This document shows positions 11,758 through 24,090 of a stretch of DNA of 64,000 nucleotides, in pieces. Source of the stretch: Fomes fomentarius (taxonomy: Eukaryota > Basidiomycota > Agaricomycetes > Polyporales > Polyporaceae). The position numbers were made by a program, and so were the translations under genes. Position 1 is the stretch's first letter, and each line of letters starts with the position of its first letter. The notes under the pieces are model-generated. The model was not told the origin of the DNA. It worked only from the letters and a program-made list of their open reading frames with translations, and ran no database searches. The stretch is taken from the NCBI GenBank assembly GCA_022606135.1, contig JABYQN010000007.1, positions 2,108,001 through 2,172,000 on the forward strand. The letters run 5' to 3'.

Positions 11758-13208
11758 TCGAAGTAATTCAGACAGCTTCGGCGAATTAGTGTTGAGTGAC
11801 CTGGGACATGACAAGGAACTCGCTTGCGTAGTACTGCAGCAAACGTGACATGAGGAGATGGGTCAATGATCCTAGCGTTTCAGTACTCGTACCTCAGTTC
11901 TGCCACTCTCTCTCCTCGCCGAGCCTCTTTGACCAATTGCTTTGACGGTTCGTAGTAGAAATCTCTTGTAATGTGACACTTGTAATCTTCACGAAGCCTA
12001 GAGGGTTAGGTCGATAGGGAGTGGTAGTTGAGAGGTGCCAGTGATTCTTGATGTTGATCAGATCGCAGGGGCAATACTCTGCAGCTCCGGTGCGAGTGAG
12101 CCGACTGTTGACGTTGCACGTGGTTTCTGGGGTCTCAGTGGAACGCCCGCAAGTTCAACATGTTACATGTCAATGAGGCTACACTTTAGGCATCACGCTG
12201 AGTACGCTTTCCTCTTCCTGACCTTAATCATACATACTACTCCTCTAATGGGCTCGACGACAACTAAATCAACGACAACGAGGACGATTGGAGTTTGACG
12301 ACATTCAAGGCCGACCCGACACGATGTCGCTAAGTACTACTACTAGTAGAGGACTCGCCTGCAGCTTGACTTGCACTGTACAAGCACAGAAACAGACGTC
12401 TCCGAGCCAATGTCTCAATGTCGCCCGGTTGGTACCGCGACCGTGTTGCGGTGCTGGTTAAACGGGCAGGAAAACAGCACAATCTAGACAACAGGGATGC
12501 CCGAGGACGTAATGATAGCCCTGCTGAGAGATGCTGTCTGAACTCATACATGGAAGACGCAAGCCATGAGTCCGTGGCGTTTTCTCAAACTCCAAGGTGA
12601 TTACGTTTTCTCAGCTTGAGTTCGCTCTCCGACGTGCCTCCGAAGGGCTTGAAAGCTTGATGGCCCGGTGTGTACTATTCTTGTTCAACACACAGGCCCT
12701 CCGACCGACAAACTTCTTTTTCGCGGAGCCGGTCTTCGAATTCCTCCGGTCTCCGATGTCGCGCAGCATGATATCGGCGCGCCCGTTGCGGCCCATGAGA
12801 CCTCACCCGCGTCGTATGGAAGCTTCATCCTTATCACGGTAACTTACATGGACGCGAATAAGTAGTAATCAGAACACTTGGCCCCAACCTCGTGGTCTGG
12901 TGCATAATGCTTCAAACGGTTCCGACCCACCCAATTTCCGAGCATGCTCCTTCATCTGTGCAAATGGAGCCACTTTGTGCTATGGGTTGAGGAGTTCGAA
13001 GGGCCTCGTGCTCAAGGTCCTGTGAAAAGAGCCGCTCATGCACTCAGCGAAAACGAAGCGCCCATGGCCAACTGATGTTTGGATAGTCATATCAAACCAT
13101 CACCGCAACTCTCAGCAACATCGATATCTACAGCACACTTTCTAATCGCCCGGCCTTCGCGCGTTCAGACTTACCCCCTGATTGATGAACCCGCCCCTGT
13201 GTCCGCTG
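11758..13208. other. Intergenic, no supportable gene
   Basis: Only short open frames with no recognised domain. The right end is the promoter side of the oxygenase gene. Confidence 0.45.
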
Positions 13209-15289
13209 ATGCTTGCCAGTCACCGTACAGATAGCACGTTCGAGGACATTCCAATCATGTAATTGCTCTCGCTGCAGGTTCCTGCCAGTGCGAACTGGCA
13301 TGACTCTACATCATGGTGATAATGCTCGTCTCTCTGACATGACCTTCATCTTTGGCACATTGCAGAAACCTCTCAGATGCCAGCAACCCTGATCCCGTAA
13401 TCCGGCGAGCACTGGCGGACGAGATTCGAGATGTCTGTATCAACGTCGGCTTCTTCTACGGTAAGTTCACACTGTAGAGCTCTTCCATCTTCCAGGCATC
13501 ATCACTAAGGTTGGCTTAACTGTTTCACGACGCATGTGCCGCCTCTCCAACTCAATGAACATCGACGCACATCCCAGTCAAGAACCACGGGATCCCCGAG
13601 GAGACGATTTGCGATGCCGTGGATGCCGCGAAACGGTTCTTCGCCCTGCCTCTCTCCAGCAAGATGGCCATCGACATCCACAAGAGCGCGAACTTCAAAG
13701 GCTACACCGCGCTCCTCGGCGAGAACACGAACCCAGAGAACAGAGGCGATCTACACGAAGGCTTCGACATCGGGTGGGAAGAATCCACCGTCGGCGGCGG
13801 CGCATCGCGTGCGGACGACGGGGCCATGACAGGCGACAACGCCTGGCCCAGCGGTCTCCCGAACTTCAGAGAAGCTGTGCTCGATTACTAGTGAGTTCCC
13901 TCGTTCATATCGCGAAGTGGACGACTGTGGTCGGAATCTCGCTCTGCTCTGGCTCGGTCTCGGTCTCGCCTCTGACAAAGATATGGGATCCGTTCAAATC
14001 AATCAACCTCGATTTACCCATGCATATCCACATACACCACACACACCAACTCCACCACAACACACACGCACGCCGTACGCTCGGTGGCCACAGTCACGCA
14101 GCCGTGCGTCTGGGGCAGGCCCTGTTCCCGCTATTTGCGCTCGCTCTGGACCTGCCGGAAGACTTCTTCGCCGATAAGGTGCGTCTTGTTCCTTCTCTGT
14201 GTCGTAACCGTCGTGATTGGTGGGAAGTGCTCCGATCACACCCGGGTCCCTCTCGCCCTGGGAAACTTGGCGCCATCAAGAGCGGCGAAATATGCGTCTG
14301 AATGATTTGTTTCTTGGGCCGAGTCGCACTGACGACGTCTCTGCAGACCACGAAACCGGCCGCGATCATGCGACTTCTGTACTATCCGCCCCAGACTGGG
14401 CCGGCCGACGACAGGCTCCAGGGGATTGGGGCTCACACAGAGTGCGTAGCCCTGTGTCATATATTTGGGTCTTGGCGCGGTGTATCCGCGGGGGCTGGGG
14501 GCGAGCAATATGCTAATTGCGCCTGTGTCCGCATCCATGGCTTGGCTATTCTTGTCTCAAGCTACGAGGTGAACAAGCGGTGACAACGCTCTGCTGATGC
14601 GGACCCCGTCAGGGAAGCCAACTGACGACGAAATCTCTTTCTTTCTTTCTCTCTCTTTCGGACCAGTGTTTCACGCTTCTATGGCAGCAAGACGACGTCC
14701 GGGCGCTGCAGGTCCTGAACGCGAACGGGAAATGGGTGGACGCGGTACCCATCCCTGGGACACTTGTCGTGAAGTGCGTGACCGTTTCTCACCGGCATGC
14801 CACTACCTCCCTGTGCGCGTGCGCTGATCGGCGGTGGCTGGACTCGTGCAACGCAGCTTGGGCGACCAGTTCGCGCGGTGGACGAGTGAGTCCAAACACG
14901 ATCTTCGGTGGCCGCACAGGGTTGCTCACCCCGTTCGTTCCTGTTCGCCTCCCGTCCGTCCCCACCCACCGGCACTGTCATGTTCACGTCGGTCTAGACG
15001 ATGTATTCAAGTCGACGGTGCATAGAGCGGTGAACCGGTCTGGGGTCGAGAGGTATTCGATGCCGCTGTTCTTCGGGACAGACTATGACGTCATGCTGGA
15101 GGTGTGTTGGCTCTTCTCTGTCATTCCTAAAGATCGCCTGGAGGCTTTTGACCACGGCCATGGTGTGTCTAGGCCCTGCCAAGCTGCGTATCGGACGACT
15201 ACCCCGCGAAGTACGAGGTGGTCACCGCGGGGGAGTATGTCAAGTCTAGGCTGGAAGCGACGTACGCGCATTCGAGATCGGACCTCTGA
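13209..15289 (+). CDS. 2-oxoglutarate/Fe(II)-dependent oxygenase (isopenicillin-N-synthase-like)
   Basis: Nine exons join to 332 aa: 13209-13258, 13366-13460, 13578-13890, 14094-14178, 14347-14445, 14667-14773, 14857-14885, 14998-15101 and 15173-15289. The N-terminal DIOX_N part reads FEDIPIINLSDASNPDP, then INVGFFYVKNHGIPEE. The double-stranded beta-helix core has GIGAHTE at the first iron-binding site, a second histidine in STVHRAVNRSG, and RYSMPLFFG carrying the Arg-x-Ser that holds 2-oxoglutarate. The family usually has HTD at the first site; here the acidic ligand reads Glu. That depends on using the GT donor at 14446 to keep phase. Such enzymes hydroxylate, desaturate or cyclise small molecules; the substrate is unknown. 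It converges on the dehydrogenase gene with a gap of about 250 bp. Confidence 0.85.
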
Positions 15290-15536
15290 CTGGCGTAGTA
15301 GGATGCCGGGAAGCAAAGCAAAGCAAAGCACAATAAAGTATGCTTTTTTTTGATTAGAGAGCACTGGGACTGGGGGGTATGAATAGCGATACATGTGCGA
15401 GACCGTAGCCGAGAATCTATGCATCGAAAAAGATGTGTATGTACAGTACCTAGAGATCCGATCCAGACGTCGTCGTCATCATCATCGTACGGGTGCGCTC
15501 CGGGCGCCGCAACAAAGTCGTGTCTCAAGTCGTGTT

Positions 15537-16714
15537 TCAGTAGCTTGAGGGGTAGAGGAGCAGACGGCCTCCGTCGATAAGCTGGACCGTGCCGTTCATG
15601 TAAGCTCCCGCCTGCAGACGAAACATTCATCATGTTAACAACAACAACACGCGATCTCCGGTGCAAGGCAACGCGCTTACCCTGCTGGTCAAGAAGAGTA
15701 TCAGTCCGGCCATATCGTCCATCGTGCCCGCTCGGTGCATGGGCACACCGGCCCTCACGTACTCGTCGGATATTAGGCCATCGACCATTTCTGGTTGCGT
15801 CTGTCAGCGTCCAAAGCCCGCACACGGCCGAGAATATGCCCCCCTCGGGAAGCTTAGCTACACACACACACACACACAACACATACCTGAGGGGAAAATC
15901 CCAGGGGCGATGACGTTGCTCCGGATCTGCCAGTCCTTGAGGAAGTGCGCGAGCATCTTGCCGAGATGCGTCGCGGCGGACTTGCTGAGGGTGTACGGCA
16001 CGCTGAAGACCTTGTCGTCCTTGCGGAACGCGCCGCCGCTCGCGACGGTGAGGATCTGGCTCGTGACGCCGGGCGTGTTCCCCCGCTTGTTGCCCGCGTC
16101 GAGGAGGTCGAGGAAGGCGAGGGCGGTGTACCACACCGCGGACACGTTCACGTCGAACGCGGCTGAGAAATCCTGGGGCGAGCCCGCGTTCCAGAGCATC
16201 TCCTGGTACTTCTTCATGTCGACCTCGCCTGGCCCGGGGAGCTTCGGGAGGAAGTTCTTGGCAAGGCCAGCGTTGTTGACGAGAAGGTTGATGTACCCGT
16301 GCCGTTCACGGATCGTCTCTGCCACGGCCTTCATCGACTCGCGGCAGGTGACGTCGCCCTGGACGGGGATTAGGTTTCCTCGGCGCTATTGATACACAAA
16401 CCCCCACATGTCAGCGTATTCGGTCACACAGACGAAGGAAGGTTTCAGCGGCGGTCGGGAGCGACGTACGCTGTGCTGCTCCGCTGAGGCCTTCAGGACG
16501 TCGAACCGCCGGGAAACGATGTAGACAATGGCGCCGTTGGCCTCAAGCGCCTTTGCGATCATCAGCCCAATGCCTGCGCTCAATTGTTGATTAGCGAACA
16601 GTATACATAATCGCTCAGGGCGGCGAGAAGCATCGTGCGATCTGTGTAGTACGCACCCGTTCCACCGCCTGTGACGACCGCAACGAGCCCGTCGACGTTG
16701 AAGAGGCTCTGCAT
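15537..16714 (-). CDS. Short-chain dehydrogenase/reductase (SDR)
   Basis: Five exons on the minus strand: 16714-16657, 16573-16470, 16385-15887, 15790-15681 and 15611-15537. They give 281 aa in phase. An in-frame ATG at 16786 would add 24 residues; I chose 16714 because it starts close to the first beta strand, as in related SDRs. The cofactor loop is VVTGGGTGIG and splits across intron 1. NNAG follows in the fourth strand. The catalytic Ser and YTLSK (Tyr-x-x-x-Lys) lie in the ASGGAF...VPYTLSK region. The C-terminal strand ends QLIDGG. Classical SDRs use NAD(P)H to oxidise or reduce alcohols and ketones in the cytosol. Intron 3 contains a (CA)n tract. The convergent oxygenase suggests, but does not prove, shared metabolism. 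Confidence 0.88.
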
Positions 16715-16786
16715 GTCGGAGAGGGTGTTGGACCATACTGTGGGGGCACAGTTGAAAGAGTTGCAGGTTGAGGTTGCAGTCGGCAT

Positions 16787-17810
16787 GGGTGGAACTTGAA
16801 CTTGAAGGGGCTGTGCCGGGGTGGAGGCTGAAGCTGAAGTGGAAGTGCGAGGTGGTGAGGGGGATGTCGAGGCACGGGTGGTATCGCAAGGAGTCGGTGC
16901 GGCTGGGGGGATCTAAGTAGGAACTCGCTTACGAGTTGCGACAGGATTAAATTGCAGAGATCCAGGGAGCATGCCACCAGCCACATCCGGTTTGGAGCGG
17001 AACACGGAGGCTGGCCACTGGGCGGTCGCAAACGCTGGGCCGGGACGCCGGAACTGAAATCTTACTGAATGCGACTGTGGCTTGGACCGAGCGAGGAGAA
17101 CAGCGCTGGGCCCAGAGAGAATTCGTGATGGACTCATGGTCGGCCGGGGGCCCGCATCTGGGCCAGCGTGACAGCCCAGATAGGGAGAGACGGAGAGGGC
17201 GGACGGGAAAGGGAGAGCAAGAGCGCAGAGCAGAGACGGGTCGACGAGCGCATCTAGAGTCCCGGACGGCCTGACCGTGGACAAACCACGCCCGCGCCAC
17301 GAAACAGCTATTCAGACGTGCTCGGGCTCTGCCACCCAGGAAATACAGCCGCAAGGAGAGCCTTGCCTGCGCTTGCCATGGCCACTCCTCGAGCCCCACC
17401 GCCTGCCATCGCTAAACCGTTGCTCAGTGACGGCAACCCGAACACCCACGGTCGCGTGCAGCCTCACCGCCGGCCCACCGGAGCAATCTCTCTCTTCCCT
17501 CAGAGCGCCAGCAGCCCTCGGGAAGCACGCGCCACAGACACTAGCTCCAGTTCAGAATGAGCAATCTCCTCACCTAAACGCCACAAAACGCAGGCATGCG
17601 ATGTTCTGTATACATACAGAACCCACTCCATCGTCCGAAAACCGCGGCCGACGCGATCGCGGCCGGTCTAGTGCTATGTGAATACAAGTTCTCGACTCTC
17701 TACCGAACGTGCACCGCCTCCCATGCAAATCGCGGGCACAGCGAGTGTGGAAAAAGAACGACAGTGTTCATGACATACATCATAGAAGACAGCGAGAGCG
17801 AGATGGTCGT
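16787..17810. other. Intergenic, no supportable gene
   Basis: GC-rich promoter side of the dehydrogenase gene and 3' side of the glucanase gene. Open frames here overlap on all frames and show no domain. Confidence 0.45.
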
Positions 17811-19529
17811 TCAGACGGCCCAGATTAACGCAAAAAGGCTTCCAAACGCCAGCGCAAGCGCACCAACGCTCCGCACCTCCGCGGATCGAGGCCCGTTGGA
17901 GGGCTGGAGCACGGTAAGCTCTCCGGGCTCACCGTACACCCTCACATACGACACCTCAAAGTACGCCGTGTCATAGTGCGACGGATCTCCGAGGACCCAA
18001 TCATTGTAACAGACGCCGGTGCAGGTCTCGAAGAACACGCTCGCGGCCCCGGCGTAATCTACCCACAAGACACAAACGGGTGATGTCAGCATGAACCTTC
18101 GCGCTTCGAGCGAGCGAGCGAGCATGGGCGTCGTGTCGTGCGTGCCCACGCCTGCAAGGGGAGGCACTTACCGCCGCATAACGTAATGTCGAAGACGAGT
18201 TCCTGGGGCTGGAAGAACTCATTTACGGAGCAGTTGTCCGCCGGCCAATTCGCGACTGGGATTCCGAGCGTCGACGTGTCGATGCTGCTCGTGTTCCCTT
18301 GCAACGAGCTAGGGATGTTCGTGCGCTGCGTTCACATGACAGGTAAGTTTGTTGTCGCGTGGATGACAGGCGCCCGACATACGTTGAAGACCCAAATGCT
18401 GGGTGCCGGTCCAGATTCAGTCAGACCGAGTCGCCGACGGGTCGAGGCGGGAATGCGGCTTACGAGATTCCATCAATGGCGAACTCGGTCACATACACGC
18501 CGCCGCCAGCCTTCGCGAACGCTGGCACACGAGACGTCAGTATCGCATCGCAGGGGGCGGCGGCTAGATTTCTGTGCACGACTTGCCTTCCCCGTATGAG
18601 GCTGGGTCCGGGTTACTGACAATGCAGCCCTGATTGTTGTTGGCCTGGATCGAGCAATCCGTGGAATTTATGAGGGTGCTAGACTGGACGGCGGTCGGAG
18701 AGTGCGTGCAACCCTACGCGAAATGAAGCTTCCTTTAGTTCTGGGCCCCCGGTCTCTGTAGACATGGTGTGGTTAGAGACGTACTGGGTTCGTGTGCAAG
18801 CCCATGTGACCATAGGGATCTTGATTCACCGCTTCGAAAGTGTCGATCTGAGTAACACGAGAGCTGCTTTGTATGGGCGCACCAGAATCCTGCATGATGC
18901 GAGACTCACCTCGCCTCCGAGAGGCCATGTGGGTGCAGATGACCAAAAGGCACCCCAGACAGAGCACTATAATTCGGGTAATCGAGGGTCGTGAGCACGA
19001 GGGGATCCCGCGATACTATGTCGATAAGGGCATGTGACGTACACCATACGGAAGGTGGATGATGTCCGCCACCCAGACCGAGCCCACCGTGAACTGGTCC
19101 TTGGTGGATATCCGGATCGAGTCCCGCTTTTGGTTGAACTTGAGACGGGTGGAGTTGTCCACCTTCATAATCGCATTTCCAGCGTCATTAACGAACGCTA
19201 TATTGTTATGGAACGCATCGGCATTGTTCAGGAAGCTAGAGGACGTGGGCGGTTGTCAGAACGAATCCTCGCTGAGCATGCTGCCGTGGAGTGTCAGAAG
19301 AGCGTACGTGACATCTCCGTTGGTGAGATTGTCGACTGCAATAGAGATGCCGTAAGGTGAGCGTGAACTCAAATAAGCTTACTACGTCATACGTGGACTC
19401 ACAATTTCCGTAGAAGGTCCAGTCGTCGAAAAACCTCTCCCCCGCATACTCCTTGACGAGGTTGTACTGCGCCACCGCCGCGGCAGATAGGAGCAATGGC
19501 ACACATGCAGCCCAGGTGGAAAAGAACAT
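17811..19529 (-). CDS. GH16 beta-glucanase, secreted, probably GPI-anchored
   Basis: Ten exons on the minus strand: 19529-19403, 19335-19308, 19235-19043, 18966-18910, 18847-18785, 18713-18587, 18521-18464, 18398-18383, 18325-18172 and 18058-17811. They join in phase to 356 aa. A signal peptide (MFFSTWAACVPLLLSAAAVAQ) is followed by FDNLTNGDVT, VGSVWVADIIHLPYG and CSVWGAFWSSAP. The GH16 catalytic motif GEIDTFE is at residues 134-140, with both glutamates, and exons 4 and 5 meet inside it. The C-terminal domain has FDITLCG and NDWVLGD. It ends in a hydrophobic tail after a small-residue stretch, which suggests GPI attachment. The family hydrolyses or remodels beta-1,3(4)-glucans in the fungal wall or substrate. 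The intron after exon 6 starts GCAAGT, a GC-AG intron. Confidence 0.9.
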
Positions 19530-21315
19530 GACCGACAGGGTGCAGAAATCCTGGGGGCGTACGGCGTAGCTGCGGCCAGTCCCTGACTGCCCACTGTTAT
19601 AACACGGAAGTTGTGATGGTTCTGCCGGGAGACAGGGGCACTAACTCACGCCCAATAGTACCGGTCCCAAGCCCGTCTGTGTGGAGAAGGTCGGCAGTGA
19701 AAGAGTACGGGACCTTAAGAGTGCAAAGCGCGATCAGGGCTGTCAGTACGTGCAGGGGACAGATAGGTACCTGCGGCGTCGAGGCGGAGAGAGGGGGCAG
19801 CCTGGCAGGAGCACGGGACAAGGGCGCGCATGGTGCCGAGACACGCCGGACATTCGCGACGTGGCCGGAATAGATGTCAGCGTGCCGCGCACTTGCTGCG
19901 GCTTCATTATATATTCCGACCTCACGTCCGGACGTCGAACGCGCGCAAGCCGACGGCATTGACGCCATGAAGGCGCCGCTGACATTCGATGAATTCTTGA
20001 ACATTAGTCGCATCGCGCAGAGGGAAGAGGTCGCAGGTGATGCGCCGTCTCGTAAAGTAGTATGGGTGGGCGAAGCGCAAGGGAGAGCAGGATCAATCGT
20101 ACAAGCGTATAAAGCCCACCCTTGACTGCAATCGGACGCTTCTGCCCACACGCCGACCGCTCAGGCCTTCCATTCACAGCTCAGGCCTTCCATTCACAGG
20201 GATGTGCATGATGGTCCCTGAATGTCGATGGTCGCTGTACGCAGCTTGGACCCTGGACTTCTGGACCCTGAGGAAGGGGAGGCAGTAAGATTGCACAGGA
20301 GGGATCGAGGATGAATGGGATGTCTGACGTCTTTGACTGCGTGCCATGTCAGGCTTCATACTGAAACTCCTGTTAGGGTGTCAGCGGAACATCTCTGTTG
20401 CGCCTGCAGGTAGACTCGGCCCGACAGTGCATGTACATGATATATGAGAATGCTGTCGATAGACGACATACGAATGCATCAGACCTGTGGACTAAAATTT
20501 GCCATGCCAGACTGCTCACTGTACTACGACTTGAGCTTGACAGCTGTGCAGTAGGATGGTGTTCGCTGTAGAGTATGTTCGAGGTAGGTATTGTGCGCCC
20601 AGTAAGTAAATGATCATGTCATGGAAAATGACAAATGATGAAATGAAGTTGCTTGACAAACAGATGCAAGGACTCATTCAACGTACCTATAAACTTCCCT
20701 TCTTCGTGACTGCATCTTGGCTCGAGGTGCGTACACAACCCAATGAGCTTGAGCTAGACCGGCGAAACAGGCTAACAGACTATATGGCGGATGCAAACCT
20801 ACCTCTTTGAACGCCTCTGGTGATTCTAGTAATCGCGAGCTTCTTGGGGGGAGAGCAAAGAGAACAGGTTCCTCATCGATCAATCCATGAAGGAGCGAGA
20901 GCAACATTCCAAAGTTAACGTCCACAGACTGCAAACAAATGTCGAAGGTCTCTTCAGGATGTGTGTGAGATGACGAGTGAGCGTGGCTTTCTGGCATCCC
21001 GAATCCGAAAGCATCTAGACCTCGAAGCTGAATCGATAGAGTAATAAGTAGAACAAACATCAGCCGGCCGGGAGATGTCGGGAAACGACAAGCTCCAAAG
21101 TATCTCCGACACACTCCGCTAGAAGCTCATACCCTCTCCCTCTGCTCTCCGACGCAAAATGTGGCGTGAGAGAGCGCGAGTTATCGGTGACAACAGTCCC
21201 CAGTTGGCTTCAGCGGAGTCTCGGCATCATCTTTACCAACTACCACGACGACGTCCGCGGCAATTCTGCTGCAACGACATCGACATCGAGCAGCGTTTCT
21301 GTGAAGCGAAGCAAA
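19530..21315. other. Intergenic, no supportable gene
   Basis: Divergent upstream regions of the glucanase and mitofusin genes. A 146-codon open frame at 20674-21114 on the minus strand has no recognisable feature. The stretch also contains the 20-bp direct repeat listed separately. Confidence 0.45.
20160..20199. repeat. 20-bp tandem duplication
   Basis: CTCAGGCCTTCCATTCACAG occurs twice head to tail with no difference. It lies upstream of the glucanase gene. It is probably a recent slippage or gap-repair product. Confidence 0.8.
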
Positions 21316-24090
21316 ATGGCTCTGTCGTACTTCCCCAACGCGTCTCGCGTGGGATCGCCGCAGGCTCCGGTAGAGAGCTCATCAAAGCATTTGACTGAAG
21401 GAGTGCAGGAGGCATATGTCGAGCAGAAGAATAAGTGAGTGCCATCATCCTTTCATTTGTCGTGCAACCCGTGCTGGTAGCAATGCTGCTGCAAGTGCAC
21501 CCCTGCTGCGGGAGTATTACTAAGTGGTGGAGGTGCAATTTGGGAGCGCCAAGCGCATGTTGGATGGATGCAATAAGTGGGTCAGAGCGGGTTGCATGAT
21601 CGGTATGAAGTATTTCTCTTTCTTCTTTGCTGATATTCTGTCAGGCTGGTCAATGCGTTGGACTCGACCAAGTCTCTTCTCGATGATCTTCGCAAGTTCA
21701 ATAAGGACGAATGGGTTGTTCGCTACCCCCAATTGCAGGAGCAGCCCGCAGCTGAGTCCTCTACGGGCCCGAAGCGCAAGGGCGCGCGTCGTTCTCTCTC
21801 CTTCCCGGATGATCCTTCATTCCAGGCCGACGTCATCGTCACTCCCTCAAAGGCCGGTATGACCCGTTCGGTCACTCTCGCTTCTATCCCCGACAAGGAG
21901 GAGGAGCTGTCAGCGGACGCGGAGGGGGAAGGCGACCGCATCGTTTCCCCAGCAGAGGCCTCTGACTTCCATTTCTTCGATCTTGACCTCAAGCTCGGCG
22001 TACACGGTTCCTCATCCTCCCCCGCAGCGCTCGTGGCGCAGCTCGAAAAGTCATCCATTGCCAACCTGCTTGACAACCGTATCCTCAATGCTGTCAGTCA
22101 TCTCGACAAGCTCCGGTCGCGTGTCGAAGATACTTCTTCCAAAGTCCTTGTCACTGGTGACCTGAACGCGGGCAAGTCCACCTTCGTGAACGCTCTACTG
22201 CGCCGCGAGGTGATGCCTGTGGATCAGCAACCTTGCACCACTGCCTTCTGCGAGGTTCATGATGCGTCGGAGAATGACGGGAAAGAGGAGATCCACGTTC
22301 TGAAGGAGGGAGCGACCTACAGCGTCAAGGACGAGAGTACGTTTACCCGTGCTAACCTTTTTGATCTGGACTCGATCGTGTCGGAGAACGAGAATGAGTC
22401 TCAGGTGCTCAAGGTCTACTTGTCCGACCCTCGTGACCCGCAAGCGTCGCTCCTTAGCAACGGCATCGTCGATATCTCTCTTATTGATGCACCTGGTCTG
22501 AACCGCGACAACACTCACACCACCCGCGTTTTCGCCCGCCAGGAGGAGATTGACGTCGTAGTTTTCGTCGTTTCGGCAGAGAACCACTTCACTCTTTCGG
22601 CCAAGGAGTTCTTAAAGAACGCCAGCCACGAGAAGGCCTACCTGTTCATTGTGGTCAACAAGTACGAGCAGATTCGCGACAAGGCCAAGTGCAAGCGTCT
22701 GGTCCTGGAGCAAATCAAGCAACTCAGTCCCCGCACATACGAGGACGCAGAGGATCTTGTTCACTTCGTCGACTCGCAACAGGCGCTCCACGAGGACACT
22801 GCTCCTTTCGTCAACCTCGAATCCGCACTCCGCTCATTCGTCCTGGTCAAGCGTTCGAAATCGAAGCTGGCTCCGGCGTCCACATACCTTACCAAGCTGC
22901 TCTCTGACGTTGATCTTCTTGTGGGCGCGAACGCCATTGTCGCCCAAACCGAGTTCGAACGTGCACGTGATGATCTCAACCGCGTCCGTCCTGTGCTCGA
23001 CAAGATGAAGCAGTCCCGCGAGGCTCTCGAAGAGAATCTCGAGGCCGTTGAGGAGAACGGCGCTTCGCGTACGCGTCTCCGGACGAAGGAGCTCCTCACC
23101 GATGCGGTCGAGCGTGTCGGTCAGGGTAAGCTTGGTGTGGACGCGCCTATCGTTTCTCTTCCTTCCTACCCTGGCCTTGTGGGCCTCTGGGACTACGCCC
23201 GTGAGGTTCGCCACGCGTTGCTCGCCAGTCTCGACGCCGCTGTCAAGCTGGCAGAGAATGAGGCACGCGTCGTCACCACGGAGGGTGTCAACAAGATTTC
23301 TGAGCTCGGCGACAAGTATCTCCCTGTGGGTGTCGAGCGCTCGAGACGGGTGTTCATGCCCGAGGCGATGTTCTCTACCCGTATCAACAAGAAGGGCAAC
23401 CGCCGGTCGCGTCAGGCGTTACAAACGGTCGTTGCTGGCGGTCTGTACGGCCTCGGCATTGGCCTTGCACAGCGCCCTGATATGCTCGAGAGCACGTTCT
23501 TCGACCTCTTCGACGTCCACCACCAGTTCTGGGTCCACTTCGGAGATGGCAAGCACGAGGAGAACGAGGAGATGGCCGTCAGCACCCTCGGCTTCGCGTC
23601 TGTTGGTCTTGGAGCGCTCACGATGGTCGGCGGCAAGGCAATCGGTGCTCGCGGCCTTCTGGAGGGTGTTGTCCGGGTCTGGGATCTCTTCGAGAACGAG
23701 ACAGCGCGCAAGTGGGCTGCCCCCGTTATTGGGGCTGTCACGATCGGTCTGGCCACCTACCTTGTGTTGGAGCTTCCGAGCACGATTCCGAGGACCGTTG
23801 GACGGAGGATCCAGGCTAGCCTGGCGAAGGAGGGCGAGGAGAGGGGCGAGGAGGGCTCGTTTGTCGGCGGGCATGCTGCGAGGGTGAGCCGGGAGACCCG
23901 CAAGGTGCTCAGGCTCGCGTCTTGGGACCTCAGGGAGACCTTCCGGGCCGCACTGGAAGACCACGGCCGTGAGGTTCAGGGTGCGGAGGGGTCGGAGCGG
24001 AGGGCGAAGATTGCATTGGAGCAGTTCGCTCAGTTCGAGCAACGGGCGCACGGGGTACGGGAGTCTGTGGTCGTTGTCAGCAGTGCGTGA
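21316..24090 (+). CDS. fzo1: Mitofusin (outer-membrane mitochondrial fusion GTPase)
   Basis: Exons 21316-21434 and 21645-24090 join in phase to 854 aa, the usual size of fungal Fzo1. It is a dynamin-family GTPase that fuses outer mitochondrial membranes by GTP-driven tethering. G1 is TGDLNAGKST near residue 210, G2 is the Thr of QPCTTAFCEV, G3 is DAPG near 320 and G4 is NKYE near 377. Heptad-rich helices follow the GTPase domain. Hydrophobic segments appear near 635-650 and 690-705, and WAAPVIGAVTIGLATYLVLEL near 730-750 fits a transmembrane span, with a final coiled coil to the C-terminus. The ATG at 21316 precedes YFPNASRVGSP and the conserved QEAYVEQ helix. No upstream ATG is in frame with it. 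The 210-nt first intron contains stops in all plausible readings. Confidence 0.92.

Noticed and set aside
15861..15882. (CA)n tract as a regulatory element
   Set aside because: It is a simple microsatellite inside an SDR intron with no evidence of a function.
20674..21114. 146-codon minus-strand frame upstream of the mitofusin
   Set aside because: No domain, signal or splice pattern; it lies in the divergent promoter region.
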